The notes under the pieces: generated by a model
The model's database searches: none
Told to the model about the DNA's origin: nothing
Seen by the model: only the letters and a program-made list of their open reading frames with translations
Source of the DNA: Bradyrhizobium jicamae
Lineage (GTDB): Bacteria; Pseudomonadota; Alphaproteobacteria; Rhizobiales; Xanthobacteraceae
Reading direction: 5' to 3'
Assembly (NCBI RefSeq): GCF_001440395.1
Contig: NZ_LLXZ01000166.1
Coordinates: 552-60,406 of the forward strand
DNA length: 59,855 nt
Made by a program: the position numbers and the translations under genes
In this document: one piece after another, positions 25,521 to 33,384 of the stretch
How positions within the stretch are numbered: the first letter of the stretch is position 1
Layout: the number at the start of each line of letters is the position of its first letter

Positions 25521-26238
25521 GCCCGCGCCCGCCGACGCAACCGGCGGGATGACGGCGGAGGAATCGGCGGCGCTGTACCGGCTGATGACGTGGCTGTCGC
25601 CGTCGTTTCCGGTCGGTGCATTCTCCTATTCCAGCGGCATCGAATGGGCGGTGGAGGCGGGCGACATCACCGACGCGGCATCGCTGCGCAACTGGCTGGC
25701 GGCGATGCTGGCTGAGGGGTCCGGTTTCTGCGACGCCGTGTTCCTCGCGCAGGCTCATCGTGCGGCGGCCGTACGGGATGACGAGAAACTGCGGGGGATT
25801 ACCGAACTGGCAGCGGCCTTCGTGCCGTCGCGGGAACGCCAGCTCGAAACCACGACGCAGGGCCGCGCCTTCATCGATATCGCCCGGTCCGCCTGGGCCT
25901 GCGACGGCCTTGACGTGATGGTCGTAGCTTGTGGTGGCCCGATCGTCTATCCCGTTGCGGTCGGCCTCGTCGGCGCCGCCCATGCCGTTCCGCTTCCGCC
26001 TGCGATGCACGCGTTCCTGCACGCGCTGGTGTCTAACTGGATTTCCGCTGGTGCGCGGCTCGTGCCGCTCGGGCAAACCGACAGCCAGCGCATTCTCGCA
26101 AGCCTCGAAGCCGATGTTGCCGTCACCGCGAACCGCGCGCTTGCCGCCTCGCTGGATGATCTCGGCAGCGCCACCTTCCGCGCCGATCTCGCCAGCCTTC
26201 GCCACGAGACGCAGTATACGAGGCTGTTCAGGTCATGA
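25507..26238 (+). CDS. ureF: Urease accessory protein UreF
   Basis: A 243-residue protein with the family core LYRLMTWLSPSFPVGAFSYS and GIEWAVEAGDI. UreF with UreD gates nickel transfer by UreG. The start is uncertain: ATG at 25507 (or 25501) overlaps the end of ureE, and the frame stays open far upstream only because it reads the His-tail repeat in another frame. A downstream ATG at 25549 is also possible. Confidence 0.88.
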   Translation: MTTNEPAPADATGGMTAEESAALYRLMTWLSPSFPVGAFSYSSGIEWAVEAGDITDAASLRNWLAAMLAEGSGFCDAVFLAQAHRAAAVRDDEKLRGITELAAAFVPSRERQLETTTQGRAFIDIARSAWACDGLDVMVVACGGPIVYPVAVGLVGAAHAVPLPPAMHAFLHALVSNWISAGARLVPLGQTDSQRILASLEADVAVTANRALAASLDDLGSATFRADLASLRHETQYTRLFRS

Positions 26239-26248
26239 GCTTCTTGCC

Positions 26249-26370
26249 GTCGTCCCCGCGAACGCGGGGACCCATAACCACAAATATTCGTGGCTATGCC
26301 GGGCTGGAGCTCCAGCGCGTCGCAACAATTGAATTCGGTGGTTATGGGTCCCTGCTTTCGCAGGGACGAC
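26249..26370. repeat. Palindromic repeat between ureF and ureG (GTCGTCCC family)
   Basis: It begins GTCGTCCCCGCGAACGCGGG and ends TTTCGCAGGGACGAC, with inner ACCCATAACCAC / GTGGTTATGGGT. A sister copy lies at 41324-41443. It occupies most of the 153-nt spacer upstream of ureG. Confidence 0.85.
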
Positions 26371-26391
26371 AACGCGGAAAGAGCACTCGAC

Positions 26392-27027
26392 ATGTCTAAT
26401 CCTCACGGCCCGCTCCGGATCGGCGTCGGCGGCCCCGTCGGCTCCGGCAAGACCGCGCTGATGGACCTGCTCTGCAAGTCGATGCGCGAGCGCTACGACA
26501 TCGCCGCGATCACCAACGACATCTACACCAAATGGGATGCGGAGTTTCTGGTGCGCTCGGGCTCGCTGACGCCGGACCGCATCGCCGGCGTCGAGACCGG
26601 CGGCTGTCCGCACACCGCGATCCGCGAGGACGCCTCGATGAATCTGGCGGCCGTCGCCGACATGCGCGCGAAATTCCCCGATCTCGATCTGGTGCTGATC
26701 GAATCCGGCGGCGACAATCTCGCCGCGACGTTTTCGCCCGAACTCGCCGATCTCACGATCTACGTGATCGACGTCGCCGCCGGTGACAAGATTCCCTCCA
26801 AGGGCGGTCCCGGCATCACCCGCTCGGATCTTTTGGTGATCAACAAGATCGACCTCGCGCCCCATGTCGGTGCATCGCTCGAGAAGATGGATACCGATGC
26901 GAAGAGGATGCGCGGCGAGCGGCCGTTCGTGATGACCAACCTGAAGAAGAGTGAGGGGCTCGATCGCATCATCGGCTTCATCGAGGCCAAGGGCGGCCTG
27001 CGCCCGGCAGCGAAGAAGGCCAAATAG
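26392..27027 (+). CDS. ureG: Urease accessory GTPase UreG
   Basis: A 211-residue SIMIBI-class GTPase with P-loop GPVGSGKT, the nickel-binding motif GGCPH, the switch region ESGGDN and the guanine motif NKID. It starts at 26392 just after the repeat; the open frame extending upstream through the repeat is not coding. It ends the urease operon with a Lys/Ala-rich tail. Confidence 0.95.
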   Translation: MSNPHGPLRIGVGGPVGSGKTALMDLLCKSMRERYDIAAITNDIYTKWDAEFLVRSGSLTPDRIAGVETGGCPHTAIREDASMNLAAVADMRAKFPDLDLVLIESGGDNLAATFSPELADLTIYVIDVAAGDKIPSKGGPGITRSDLLVINKIDLAPHVGASLEKMDTDAKRMRGERPFVMTNLKKSEGLDRIIGFIEAKGGLRPAAKKAK

Positions 27028-27260
27028 CCCCGGAGAAAAGCAGGCCAGCCGGCCAGGCTCGGAGAGCAAGCGGCCGGACAAGCGGTCAGGCCTGCGGCCG
27101 GGTGAGCCGCGCGTTAATCTTAATATGCCGTCCGTCGCCATAACCCGCGGATTTGTCCGTCCGCGGCGGAACCAAATCGACGCTGTCAGCTTATCAAGCT
27201 CTGGCCCCGCCAAATCAGCGTTAACGGCGGCCGTGTTGTTGCCCGCTGCCAACCTCTCAG

Positions 27261-29042
27261 TTGCGTGCTGATGATCGCTCCGTCATATTCGCCGCGGTTG
27301 GCTTGCGCGCTATTGCCAATGTGTTTCTGCCCCGGCAGACCCAAAAATGCTTTCAATACGTCGTCGCCAACACGTCATTCCTGAGTAAGCGAGTGGTTCG
27401 GCTGGGCTTCATTATCGGCTTTATCGCGCTGATCGGAGTTCTGCTCTCCGGTCTCGCGGCCTATCGCGTCCACGATCAGGAACTGGCGCTCGATGGGATC
27501 GCGCTCGCCCGCGCCATCGACGTGCACGCCAGCCTGGTGCAGGACCGCCTGACCGAACGCGAGCTACTCGCACGCGTTGCATCGGGGCTATTCCGCGCAC
27601 CATCGGTAGTGAAGGCCAATATGCTGCAGCCGCTGCGCTCGGCGATCTATGCCTTCAAGACCGATTTCGTGGTCGCGTCCTGGATCGCGCGGCTCAAGCC
27701 GGGCGATCTGCCCGTGGCGCAGGCGGAGCTGAAGAGCGCCGGCTTCACCAGTCCGACGATCCGGGACTTCGACGACAAGCCGCTGGACATCAAGACGATC
27801 AACAAGCCGATTGACGTGCTGATGGACGTCGAGCCTCGCAACTCGGATACGTTGGGCGCTCCGGGCCGGGCCTACGATCGGCATTCGGTGATCGGGCCGA
27901 TGCTGGTGCAGGCGGCGGCGGCCGGAAAGCCGCTGGCGTCGGACCCGATCCCGCTGTTGCGCCAGAACGGGCCGATCGGCATCGTGCTGGCGTCCGCGAT
28001 CGTGCCGGAAGGCAGCACCGAGCCGGCAGGCTTCGTCACCTTTTCGTATGAGTTGGCGCCCTTGATGCTGACCAACGACGACCGCTCGCTGTTTGCGGTG
28101 GTGCTGAAGGACCCCGATGACGTCAGCGACGAATATGTCGCCAACGAGCAGGGCGTCGTCACCTTGCGGCCGTTGAAGCAGGGCGACCCGTTGCCGTCGG
28201 TGGTACGCACGGTGACGTTCGGCGGCCGCGACTGGTCACTCGGCTATTATGCCAAGAACAACGCCGCGCAGCGCGCGCAGCAGACGGCGATGATCGTGGC
28301 GGCGATCGGCCTGGCGCTCACCGGTATCGTCTGCGGCCTGTTCGGCTATGTCGCCTACAACAACCTGCGGCTCAGCCGCGAGATCCAGGTCCGGATCGGT
28401 TTCGAGCGGCGATTGACCGCCGTCATCGACGAACTCAATCACCGGGTCAAGAACATCCTTGCCGTGATCCAGTCGATCGTGACGCGCACGCTGCGCCACG
28501 GCTCCGACATGGACGTGTCGCGCGAACTGTTGATCGGCCGCATCCACGCGATGTCGAACGTGGTGACGCTGCTCAGTGAAAGCCAGTGGCAGGGCGTCAA
28601 GCTCAGGGGCCTGTTCGAATCGCGCGCGATTCCGCATGCCGACCGCATCGTGGTCAACGGCCCGGATATTTCGGTGAGCGCGCGCGCCGCGCAATCGCTG
28701 TCGCTGTTGTTCTTCGAGCTGGCCTCGCATTCCGACGAGGGCCTGTCGCTGGTCGGCAAGCATCCGCACATCGTCGCCAACTGGGAAGTCACCGGCGAGG
28801 AGCCGGACGAGATCTTCCATTTCCGCTGGGAGGAGTTCAACACCAGCTCGGCGACGCGGCGGGAGGACAGTGATTTCGGCCTGATCCTGCTCGATCGCGT
28901 CGCGCCGGAAGCAATGGGTGGCACCGCGAAGCGCTACTTCACCGATGTCAGCTACGTCTACGAACTCACTGCGCCGATGGTCACCGTCGTCGACATGACC
29001 GAGCGCGACCGCACCGGCGAGATTTCCGCGCCGCTGCGTTGA
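27261..29042 (+). CDS. Membrane sensor protein, CHASE-like domain plus degenerate HWE kinase module
   Basis: A membrane helix (GFIIGFIALIGVLLSGLAAY) leads a periplasmic CHASE-like sensor domain. A second helix follows (about residues 345-370), then the HWE/HisKA_2 dimerisation box with the phospho-acceptor His394 in ELNHRVKNIL. The ATP-binding part is abnormal: the N-box, usually HELATNAAKYG, reads FELASHSDEG, so the essential Asn is His490, and the glycine box is reduced to DFGLILL. It may not bind ATP. The start is unclear: TTG 27261 gives 593 residues, while a GTG at 27391 just before the first helix is also reasonable. It lies beside the general stress response genes. Confidence 0.8.
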   Translation: MRADDRSVIFAAVGLRAIANVFLPRQTQKCFQYVVANTSFLSKRVVRLGFIIGFIALIGVLLSGLAAYRVHDQELALDGIALARAIDVHASLVQDRLTERELLARVASGLFRAPSVVKANMLQPLRSAIYAFKTDFVVASWIARLKPGDLPVAQAELKSAGFTSPTIRDFDDKPLDIKTINKPIDVLMDVEPRNSDTLGAPGRAYDRHSVIGPMLVQAAAAGKPLASDPIPLLRQNGPIGIVLASAIVPEGSTEPAGFVTFSYELAPLMLTNDDRSLFAVVLKDPDDVSDEYVANEQGVVTLRPLKQGDPLPSVVRTVTFGGRDWSLGYYAKNNAAQRAQQTAMIVAAIGLALTGIVCGLFGYVAYNNLRLSREIQVRIGFERRLTAVIDELNHRVKNILAVIQSIVTRTLRHGSDMDVSRELLIGRIHAMSNVVTLLSESQWQGVKLRGLFESRAIPHADRIVVNGPDISVSARAAQSLSLLFFELASHSDEGLSLVGKHPHIVANWEVTGEEPDEIFHFRWEEFNTSSATRREDSDFGLILLDRVAPEAMGGTAKRYFTDVSYVYELTAPMVTVVDMTERDRTGEISAPLR

Positions 29043-29055
29043 TGGGATCGTGACA

Positions 29056-29086
29056 GTGGACAAAGGCGCATTGGCGCCATGTCCAC
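29056..29086. repeat. Short palindromic repeat
   Basis: GTGGACA and TGTCCAC enclose GGCGCATTGGCGCC. It lies 14 nt after the sensor gene and could stop or stabilise its transcript. This sequence type is dispersed in Bradyrhizobium genomes (recalled knowledge). Confidence 0.55.
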
Positions 29087-29097
29087 CCTACGGCTTC

Positions 29098-29123
29098 GGA
29101 ACCTCCTGCGTGCCCCATGCATT
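29098..29123 (+). promoter_or_regulatory. Possible EcfG-type promoter for the 27-residue peptide
   Basis: GGAAC at 29098-29102 is followed after 17 nt by CATT. EcfG promoters are recalled as GGAAC-N16/17-cGTT, so the -35 fits and the -10 differs at one base. The peptide ATG lies 27 nt past the -10. Confidence 0.35.
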
Positions 29124-29149
29124 TAATCCTCATCATAAGGGAGGAGTTC

Positions 29150-29233
29150 ATGGGACGTTATCTGTTGCTGTGGCTGCTCGGCGTGCCAATTCCGATTCTG
29201 GTCCTGATCTACGCCTTCGGCGGTCTGAATTGA
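29150..29233 (+). CDS. 27-residue hydrophobic membrane peptide
   Basis: A very short gene: ATG at 29150, stop TGA at 29231-29233. The product is almost wholly one membrane helix (LLLWLLGVPIPILVLI) with a basic N-terminus (MGRY) and end FGGLN. The ribosome site AGGGAGGAG is among the best in the window, at 4-5 nt spacing, which argues for real translation. Its position between a stress sensor and ecfG suggests a role linked to the general stress response, but no function is known to me. Confidence 0.6.
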   Translation: MGRYLLLWLLGVPIPILVLIYAFGGLN

Positions 29234-29245
29234 TCGAGGGCAGCC

Positions 29246-29329
29246 TGTAGCCCAATGGAGCGAAGCGCAATCCGGAGTCGGCGGCGCGACAAGTGTGTTC
29301 TGGGTTGCGCTGCGCTTCACCCGGCTACA
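29246..29329. repeat. Dispersed repeat with TGTAGCC ends
   Basis: TGTAGCC and GGCTACA bound an 84-nt element holding GAGCGAAGCGCAATCCGG and GGGTTGCGCTGCGCTTCACCC. A related partial element lies at 44644-44669. Confidence 0.65.
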
Positions 29330-29338
29330 ACTCAAACA

Positions 29339-29366
29339 AAAAGGCGGCCCATCGGGGCCGCCTTTT
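29339..29366. terminator. Bidirectional intrinsic terminator
   Basis: The 12-bp stem AAAAGGCGGCCC pairs with GGGCCGCCTTTT across a 4-nt loop. It ends ecfG transcription (minus strand, 23 nt after its stop) and transcripts from the small peptide gene. Confidence 0.85.
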
Positions 29367-29388
29367 CCATGTCATTTCGATAGCGTCA

Positions 29389-29937
29389 TCATCCGCCATT
29401 GCCGCCGATCACGGCGCGCACGGTCTCGTCAGGCCCGAAATCCTCGGCGCCCTCGACATAGAGCAGGGCCGAGAGTTTCGAGCGTGCGCGGTTGACGCGG
29501 CTCTTGATGGTGCCGACCGCGCAGCCGCAGATGGCGGCGGCATCCTCATAGGAGAAGCCGGAGGCGCCGACCAGAATCAGCGCTTCGCGCTGGTCCTGCG
29601 GCAGCTTGTCGAGCGCAGTGCGAAACTCCTCGAACTCCAGATGCGCGCCTTGCGACGGCTGGGTCTTCAGGGTTTTCGCATAATTGCCCTCGGCGTCCTC
29701 CACCTCGCGCCGCCGCTTCCGGTAGTCGGAGCGAAACAGGTTGCGCAGGATGGTGAACAGCCAAGCCGGCAGGTTCGAGCCGGGCTGGAACGAGTCGATG
29801 TTGGCAATGGCACGCAGCAACGTTTCCTGAACCAGGTCGTCCGCACGATCGCCATTACCGGAGAGCGAGATCGCGAACGCGCGCAGGCTGGGTACCGACG
29901 CCAAAATGTCGTCGCGAAGAGAGTCGGTGAGAGGCAT
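29389..29937 (-). CDS. ecfG: General stress response sigma factor EcfG (ECF15 group)
   Basis: A 182-residue ECF sigma factor with region 2 (GDRADDLVQETLLRA, LPAWLFTILRNLFRSDYRKRR) and region 4 (LPQDQREALILVGASGFSYEDAA, GTIKSRVNRARSKL). Gene context with nepR and phyR identifies it as the alphaproteobacterial stress sigma factor, kept inactive by NepR until phosphorylated PhyR takes NepR away. Its start overlaps the nepR stop by one base, so synthesis of sigma and anti-sigma is coupled. Confidence 0.93.
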   Translation of the reverse strand: MPLTDSLRDDILASVPSLRAFAISLSGNGDRADDLVQETLLRAIANIDSFQPGSNLPAWLFTILRNLFRSDYRKRRREVEDAEGNYAKTLKTQPSQGAHLEFEEFRTALDKLPQDQREALILVGASGFSYEDAAAICGCAVGTIKSRVNRARSKLSALLYVEGAEDFGPDETVRAVIGGNGG

Positions 29938-30134
29938 TAGTCCCTCCCGTCATTTTTTGCTGTTTCGTCGATTTGGGCCGCCGCCGCCTCCGGCCCATCG
30001 AGTTTTCGGATCAGCTCCGCAAAGCGGTCCGGCACGCCTTGTCGGACCACGTCATCGTACATGGCGCGGAGCTGGTGGCCGATCCTGGATTGAATCTCGG
30101 CGTTAAGCCCGCCCTGCTTCTTTACTTCCTTCAT
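29937..30134 (-). CDS. nepR: Anti-sigma factor NepR
   Basis: A small helical protein with the NepR core NAEIQSRIGHQLRAMYDDVVRQ followed by VPDRFAELIRKLD. It binds EcfG and is titrated by PhyR-P. The start at ATG 30134 (65 residues) is chosen because the frame upstream to 30179 holds only TTG and GTG candidates; the GTG at 30146 has GGGGA nearby and remains possible. The short acidic tail after the core is variable in the family. Confidence 0.9.
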   Translation of the reverse strand: MKEVKKQGGLNAEIQSRIGHQLRAMYDDVVRQGVPDRFAELIRKLDGPEAAAAQIDETAKNDGRD

Positions 30135-30228
30135 GGTGTGATCCACGCTTCCCCGAGAGTTAATTCTCTGTGTTTTCAAGAGGTTACCTCGAAATTGGGC
30201 CTAGGCGCCGCGTTATTGGTCACAGGCT

Positions 30229-30253
30229 AATGCGAATATCCCCGGATGGTTCC
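30229..30253 (-). promoter_or_regulatory. EcfG-type promoter of nepR-ecfG
   Basis: On the minus strand GGAAC (30253-30249) is followed after exactly 16 nt by CATT (30232-30229). This matches the stress-promoter consensus except for one -10 base. It sits about 95 nt before the nepR ATG and would give the autoregulation usual for ecfG. Confidence 0.55.
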
Positions 30254-30259
30254 GAATTC

Positions 30260-30283
30260 CTGGAACTTTTTCTGGAACTTTTT
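30260..30283 (+). repeat. Tandem 12-bp repeat carrying two GGAAC boxes upstream of phyR
   Basis: CTGGAACTTTTT occurs twice without a gap. Each copy contains the EcfG -35 pentamer facing phyR. Neither has a clean CGTT at 16-17 nt, so the active promoter cannot be named. The first copy lies back-to-back with the nepR -35 (GTTCC, 8 nt apart). Confidence 0.6.
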
Positions 30284-30301
30284 TGTCCTTCGCGAGTAGT
30301 C

Positions 30302-30329
30302 GGGGGGACAGGGGAACCTGGGTCCCCCC
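30302..30329. other. GC-rich hairpin in the phyR leader
   Basis: GGGGGGAC and GTCCCCCC are perfect 8-bp inverted copies with a 12-nt loop, about 100 nt before phyR. It may act as a leader structure or block read-through toward phyR. Confidence 0.5.
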
Positions 30330-30426
30330 GCCGAAGCTCAATTGACGCCCGCCGCGGCGCCTTGGTTACATCCGCCCGGTTGAGACCCTAAGTACGGCCA
30401 AGGTTACGGCCCAAGATAAGGATGGA

Positions 30427-31239
30427 ATGGGGATGTCCCGATCACAGCTCGTTGCTGAACATCTGCCGCTGTTGCGGCGCTATGCCCGTGCGCTGACCGG
30501 AAATCAGGCCTCGGGCGATGCCTATGTGGCCGCCATGCTGGAGGCCCTGCTGCAGGATGGCTCCCTGCTGGACGAACGGCACGGCCCGCGCGCCGGGCTG
30601 TTCAAACTGTTCACCCAGATCTGGAATTCGGTCTCGCTGAACGACAATCCAGACGTCGCGACGCTGGCACTGCCGCCGGAGCGCAGGCTGTCGAACATCA
30701 CGCCGCTGCCGCGGCAGGCCTTCCTGCTGCTGTCGCTCGAAGGCTTCTCCGAGGAGGAGGTGGCGTTCATCCTCAATACCGACATCGCCGAGACCCGGCA
30801 GTTGACGGACACCGCCGGCCGCGAGATGGCGGCGGAGATCGCCACCGATGTCCTGATCATCGAGGACGAGACTTTCATCGCGATGGATCTCGAGAGCCTG
30901 GTGAAGAATCTCGGCCACAACGTGATCGGTGTCGCCCGTACCCATGCCGATGCAGTGGCGCTGGCCAAGAACAAGAAGCCCGGCCTGATCCTCGCCGACA
31001 TCCAGCTCGCCGACGGCTCGTCGGGCCTCGATGCGGTCAACGAACTGCTGCGCGTGTTCGAGGTGCCGGTGGTGTTCATCACGGCCTACCCCGAGCGCTT
31101 CCTGACCGGCGAGCGCCCGGAGCCGGCGTTCCTGATCTCGAAGCCGTTCCAGCCCGCGATGGTCTCGGCGGTGGCGAGCCAGGCGCTGTTCTTCCAGCGC
31201 AACTCGCGCAACCGTGCGCCGCGGGCGGCCACGGGCTGA
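30427..31239 (+). CDS. phyR: General stress response anti-anti-sigma regulator PhyR
   Basis: A 270-residue PhyR. Residues 1-135 form a sigma-factor-like domain (sigma2/sigma4 mimic) that lacks DNA-binding function; residues 140-260 form a receiver with acidic pair Glu146/Asp147, phospho-acceptor Asp191, Thr219 and Lys239. When phosphorylated it binds NepR and frees EcfG. It is divergent from nepR-ecfG. A second ATG two codons in is an equally good start. Likely input comes from HWE-family kinases; one intact member lies at 37616. Confidence 0.94.
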   Translation: MGMSRSQLVAEHLPLLRRYARALTGNQASGDAYVAAMLEALLQDGSLLDERHGPRAGLFKLFTQIWNSVSLNDNPDVATLALPPERRLSNITPLPRQAFLLLSLEGFSEEEVAFILNTDIAETRQLTDTAGREMAAEIATDVLIIEDETFIAMDLESLVKNLGHNVIGVARTHADAVALAKNKKPGLILADIQLADGSSGLDAVNELLRVFEVPVVFITAYPERFLTGERPEPAFLISKPFQPAMVSAVASQALFFQRNSRNRAPRAATG

Positions 31240-31267
31240 CAGTTCTTTGCTGAGTGAGTAGAAAAGG

Positions 31268-31301
31268 ATCCGGCGCGCCCCACTGCGCGCCGGATTTTTT
31301 T
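31268..31301 (+). terminator. Intrinsic terminator of phyR
   Basis: ATCCGGCGCG pairs with CGCGCCGGAT and is followed by seven T residues, starting 29 nt past the phyR stop. The same stem sequence is used at 33483-33519. Confidence 0.92.
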
Positions 31302-31392
31302 GCCGTGAGTTTGTCGGCCTCCCATTCTGGTCATGTGCTGGAAGCGGTGCATCCGCCAATGTCACCGCAACGAACTTTGATTGGTGAAATCG

Positions 31393-32391
31393 ATGAGTAT
31401 CGGGCTGATAGGCCTTCTCGATGACGTTGCCGCGATCGCGAAAGTAGCCGCAGCCTCGCTCGATGATGTGGTCGGCCAGGCTGCCAAAGCAGGCGCGAAG
31501 GCGGCAGGTGTCGTCATCGACGACACCGCGGTCACGCCCGGTTACGTGATCGGGTTCGAGCCGAAGCGCGAACTTCCTATTGTCGGCAGGATCGCCGCGG
31601 GATCGCTACGCAACAAGCTGCTGGTCCTGCTGCCGGCCGCCCTGCTGCTGAGCTACTTCCTGCCCTGGACGATCACGCCGCTCCTGATGCTGGGAGGTGC
31701 GTATCTCTGCTACGAGGGGGTGGAGAAGGTGCTCGAGGCCGTCACGCCCCATCATGCGCACCAGCATGAAGCCAAGCTCGGCACCGTGGCGTTGAATGCG
31801 CAGTCGGTCGAAGATGAGAAGGTCGCGAGCGCGATCAAGACCGACTTTATCCTCTCGGCCGAGATCATGGCGATCACGCTGGCCGCCCTTCCCGCAGGGA
31901 GCATCTGGAAGCAGGCCCTGGTGCTGGCGGTGGTGGCCATCGGAATCACCGTCGCCGTGTATGGCGTGGTGGCCCTGATCGTGAAGGCCGATGATGTCGG
32001 TGTGGCGCTGGCACGGAGCGACAGCGCCTCGTTCGCCGGCCGCGCGCTCGGACGCGGCATGGTTCGCAGCATGCCTGGGCTCCTGAAAGTCCTCAGTGTG
32101 GTCGGGACTGCTGCCATGATCTGGGTTGGCGGCGGCATCATCCTGCATGGCCTCGAGGTCTACGGCCCACCCGAGATTCACCACGCGGTCAAGGCCGCGG
32201 CCGAGACCGTGGCTCACGCATTTCCATCGATTGCCGCAATCCTCGAATGGGCGGTAGAGGCGGCCATATCCGGCGTCATCGGCCTCGTGGTCGGTGCCGC
32301 AGCGATTCCGGCGGTCGGATTTGTGTTCGCGCCTGCATGGAAATCGCTGAAGCGTCTATTGCAGCGCGGTCAGGATATGTCGGCCCGGTGA
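31393..32391 (+). CDS. DUF808 (YedI-family) inner-membrane protein
   Basis: A 332-residue protein beginning IGLIGLLDDVAAIAKVAAASLDD, the DUF808 signature start. About five membrane segments follow, with a His-rich loop (TPHHAHQHEAK) and LGTVALNAQSVEDEKVASAIKTDFILSAEI, also conserved. Function is unknown in all organisms I recall. ATG 31393 is preferred to upstream GTG/TTG codons. It is separated from phyR by a terminator, so it has its own promoter. Confidence 0.82.
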   Translation: MSIGLIGLLDDVAAIAKVAAASLDDVVGQAAKAGAKAAGVVIDDTAVTPGYVIGFEPKRELPIVGRIAAGSLRNKLLVLLPAALLLSYFLPWTITPLLMLGGAYLCYEGVEKVLEAVTPHHAHQHEAKLGTVALNAQSVEDEKVASAIKTDFILSAEIMAITLAALPAGSIWKQALVLAVVAIGITVAVYGVVALIVKADDVGVALARSDSASFAGRALGRGMVRSMPGLLKVLSVVGTAAMIWVGGGIILHGLEVYGPPEIHHAVKAAAETVAHAFPSIAAILEWAVEAAISGVIGLVVGAAAIPAVGFVFAPAWKSLKRLLQRGQDMSAR

Positions 32392-32472
32392 ACGGAAGCG
32401 GTTGCACCGGCCGGAGACCATAAACCTTCGTATAGCCGGTCCATCCGTTTCGATGTCGGCCGTTTACCTCGG

Positions 32473-32499
32473 TACAATTGAGCATGATGTGTATCATGC
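32473..32499 (+). promoter_or_regulatory. Possible promoter -10 with overlapping palindrome before the NYN gene
   Basis: TACAAT at 32473-32478 is a good -10 box, although the -35 is weak. Just after it GCATGATGTGTATCATGC (32482-32499) is a palindrome with 7-bp arms lying over the expected start site, a classic repressor position. The half-site GCATGAT also occurs in dispersed repeats, so this may be a repeat fragment. Confidence 0.35.
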
Positions 32500-32683
32500 C
32501 CTAACCTCGGCGTGTCGAGGCAGGTGGGCACTATCGAATTGCTCGGCGCGTTGTCTGTTCCTCCCGGTCGCCGGCGACGCCTGCCTCGTCACCTCGATCA
32601 ATTTAGGCGCCGCATTGCCTGCGGCCAAAACCTGAGCAATATTTCTCTTGGCCTGCGTATCCTGAATGAGGGGTCAGTGCCCG

Positions 32684-33292
32684 ATGTCATCGTCTGCCAG
32701 AATTGCGCTTTTTATCGATGGTGCCAATCTGTACTCGACCGCCAAGGCGCTCGGTTTCGACATCGACTACAGGCGTCTCTTGAAGGAATTCCAGGATCGT
32801 GGCGCGCTGTTGCGCGCCTTCTATTACACGACCATCATCGAGGATCAGGAATATACATCGATCCGTCCGCTGATCGATTGGCTCGACTATAACGGCTGCA
32901 CCGTCGTCACCAAGCCCACCAAGGAATTCATCGACGCCAGCGGCCGGCGCAAGGTGAAGGGCAGCATGAACATCGAGCTTTCCGTCAATGCAATGGAGCT
33001 CGCCGATCATGTCGATGCCATGTATCTGTTCTCGGGCGACGGAGACTACCGTCCGCTGCTGCAAGCGGTGCAGCGCCGCGGCGTTCACGTCACCGTCGTC
33101 TCCACCCTGACCAGCCAGCCGCCGATGGTGGCCGACGAACTGCGCCGTCAGGCCGATACCTTTCTTGACCTGGCGGATTTGAAGCCAAAGCTGGGCCGCG
33201 ATCCGTCGGAGCGGCCGCCGGCACGCGAGGTCCGCCAGCAATCGCCGCAATTCCTGCGCGCGGCGGTCAATGGAAATGGTCTCGCGAAATGA
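32684..33292 (+). CDS. NYN domain (LabA/DUF88-like) putative RNase
   Basis: A 202-residue protein with the NYN fold: ALFIDGANLY near the N-terminus, a central block, and LFSGDGDYRPLLQAV, giving the spaced acidic residues of a PIN-like metal-dependent nuclease. Such proteins are thought to process RNA. The start is the ATG at 32684 with GAGGGG upstream; the extra codons before it are not needed. The C-terminal 45 residues are Pro/Arg-rich and disordered. Confidence 0.88.
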   Translation: MSSSARIALFIDGANLYSTAKALGFDIDYRRLLKEFQDRGALLRAFYYTTIIEDQEYTSIRPLIDWLDYNGCTVVTKPTKEFIDASGRRKVKGSMNIELSVNAMELADHVDAMYLFSGDGDYRPLLQAVQRRGVHVTVVSTLTSQPPMVADELRRQADTFLDLADLKPKLGRDPSERPPAREVRQQSPQFLRAAVNGNGLAK

Positions 33293-33384
33293 TCGACCCA
33301 TTGCCCCGCAGACGCGCCGGATTTGCGCGCGCCGTGTGAACCAGTTCACGTCGCCTTCGCTGGGCTTGCGGTATTATCGTCGTG

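Noticed and set aside
26290..26391. Extended N-terminus of ureG
   Set aside because: It is read from the palindromic repeat between ureF and ureG; UreG proteins start close to the P-loop.
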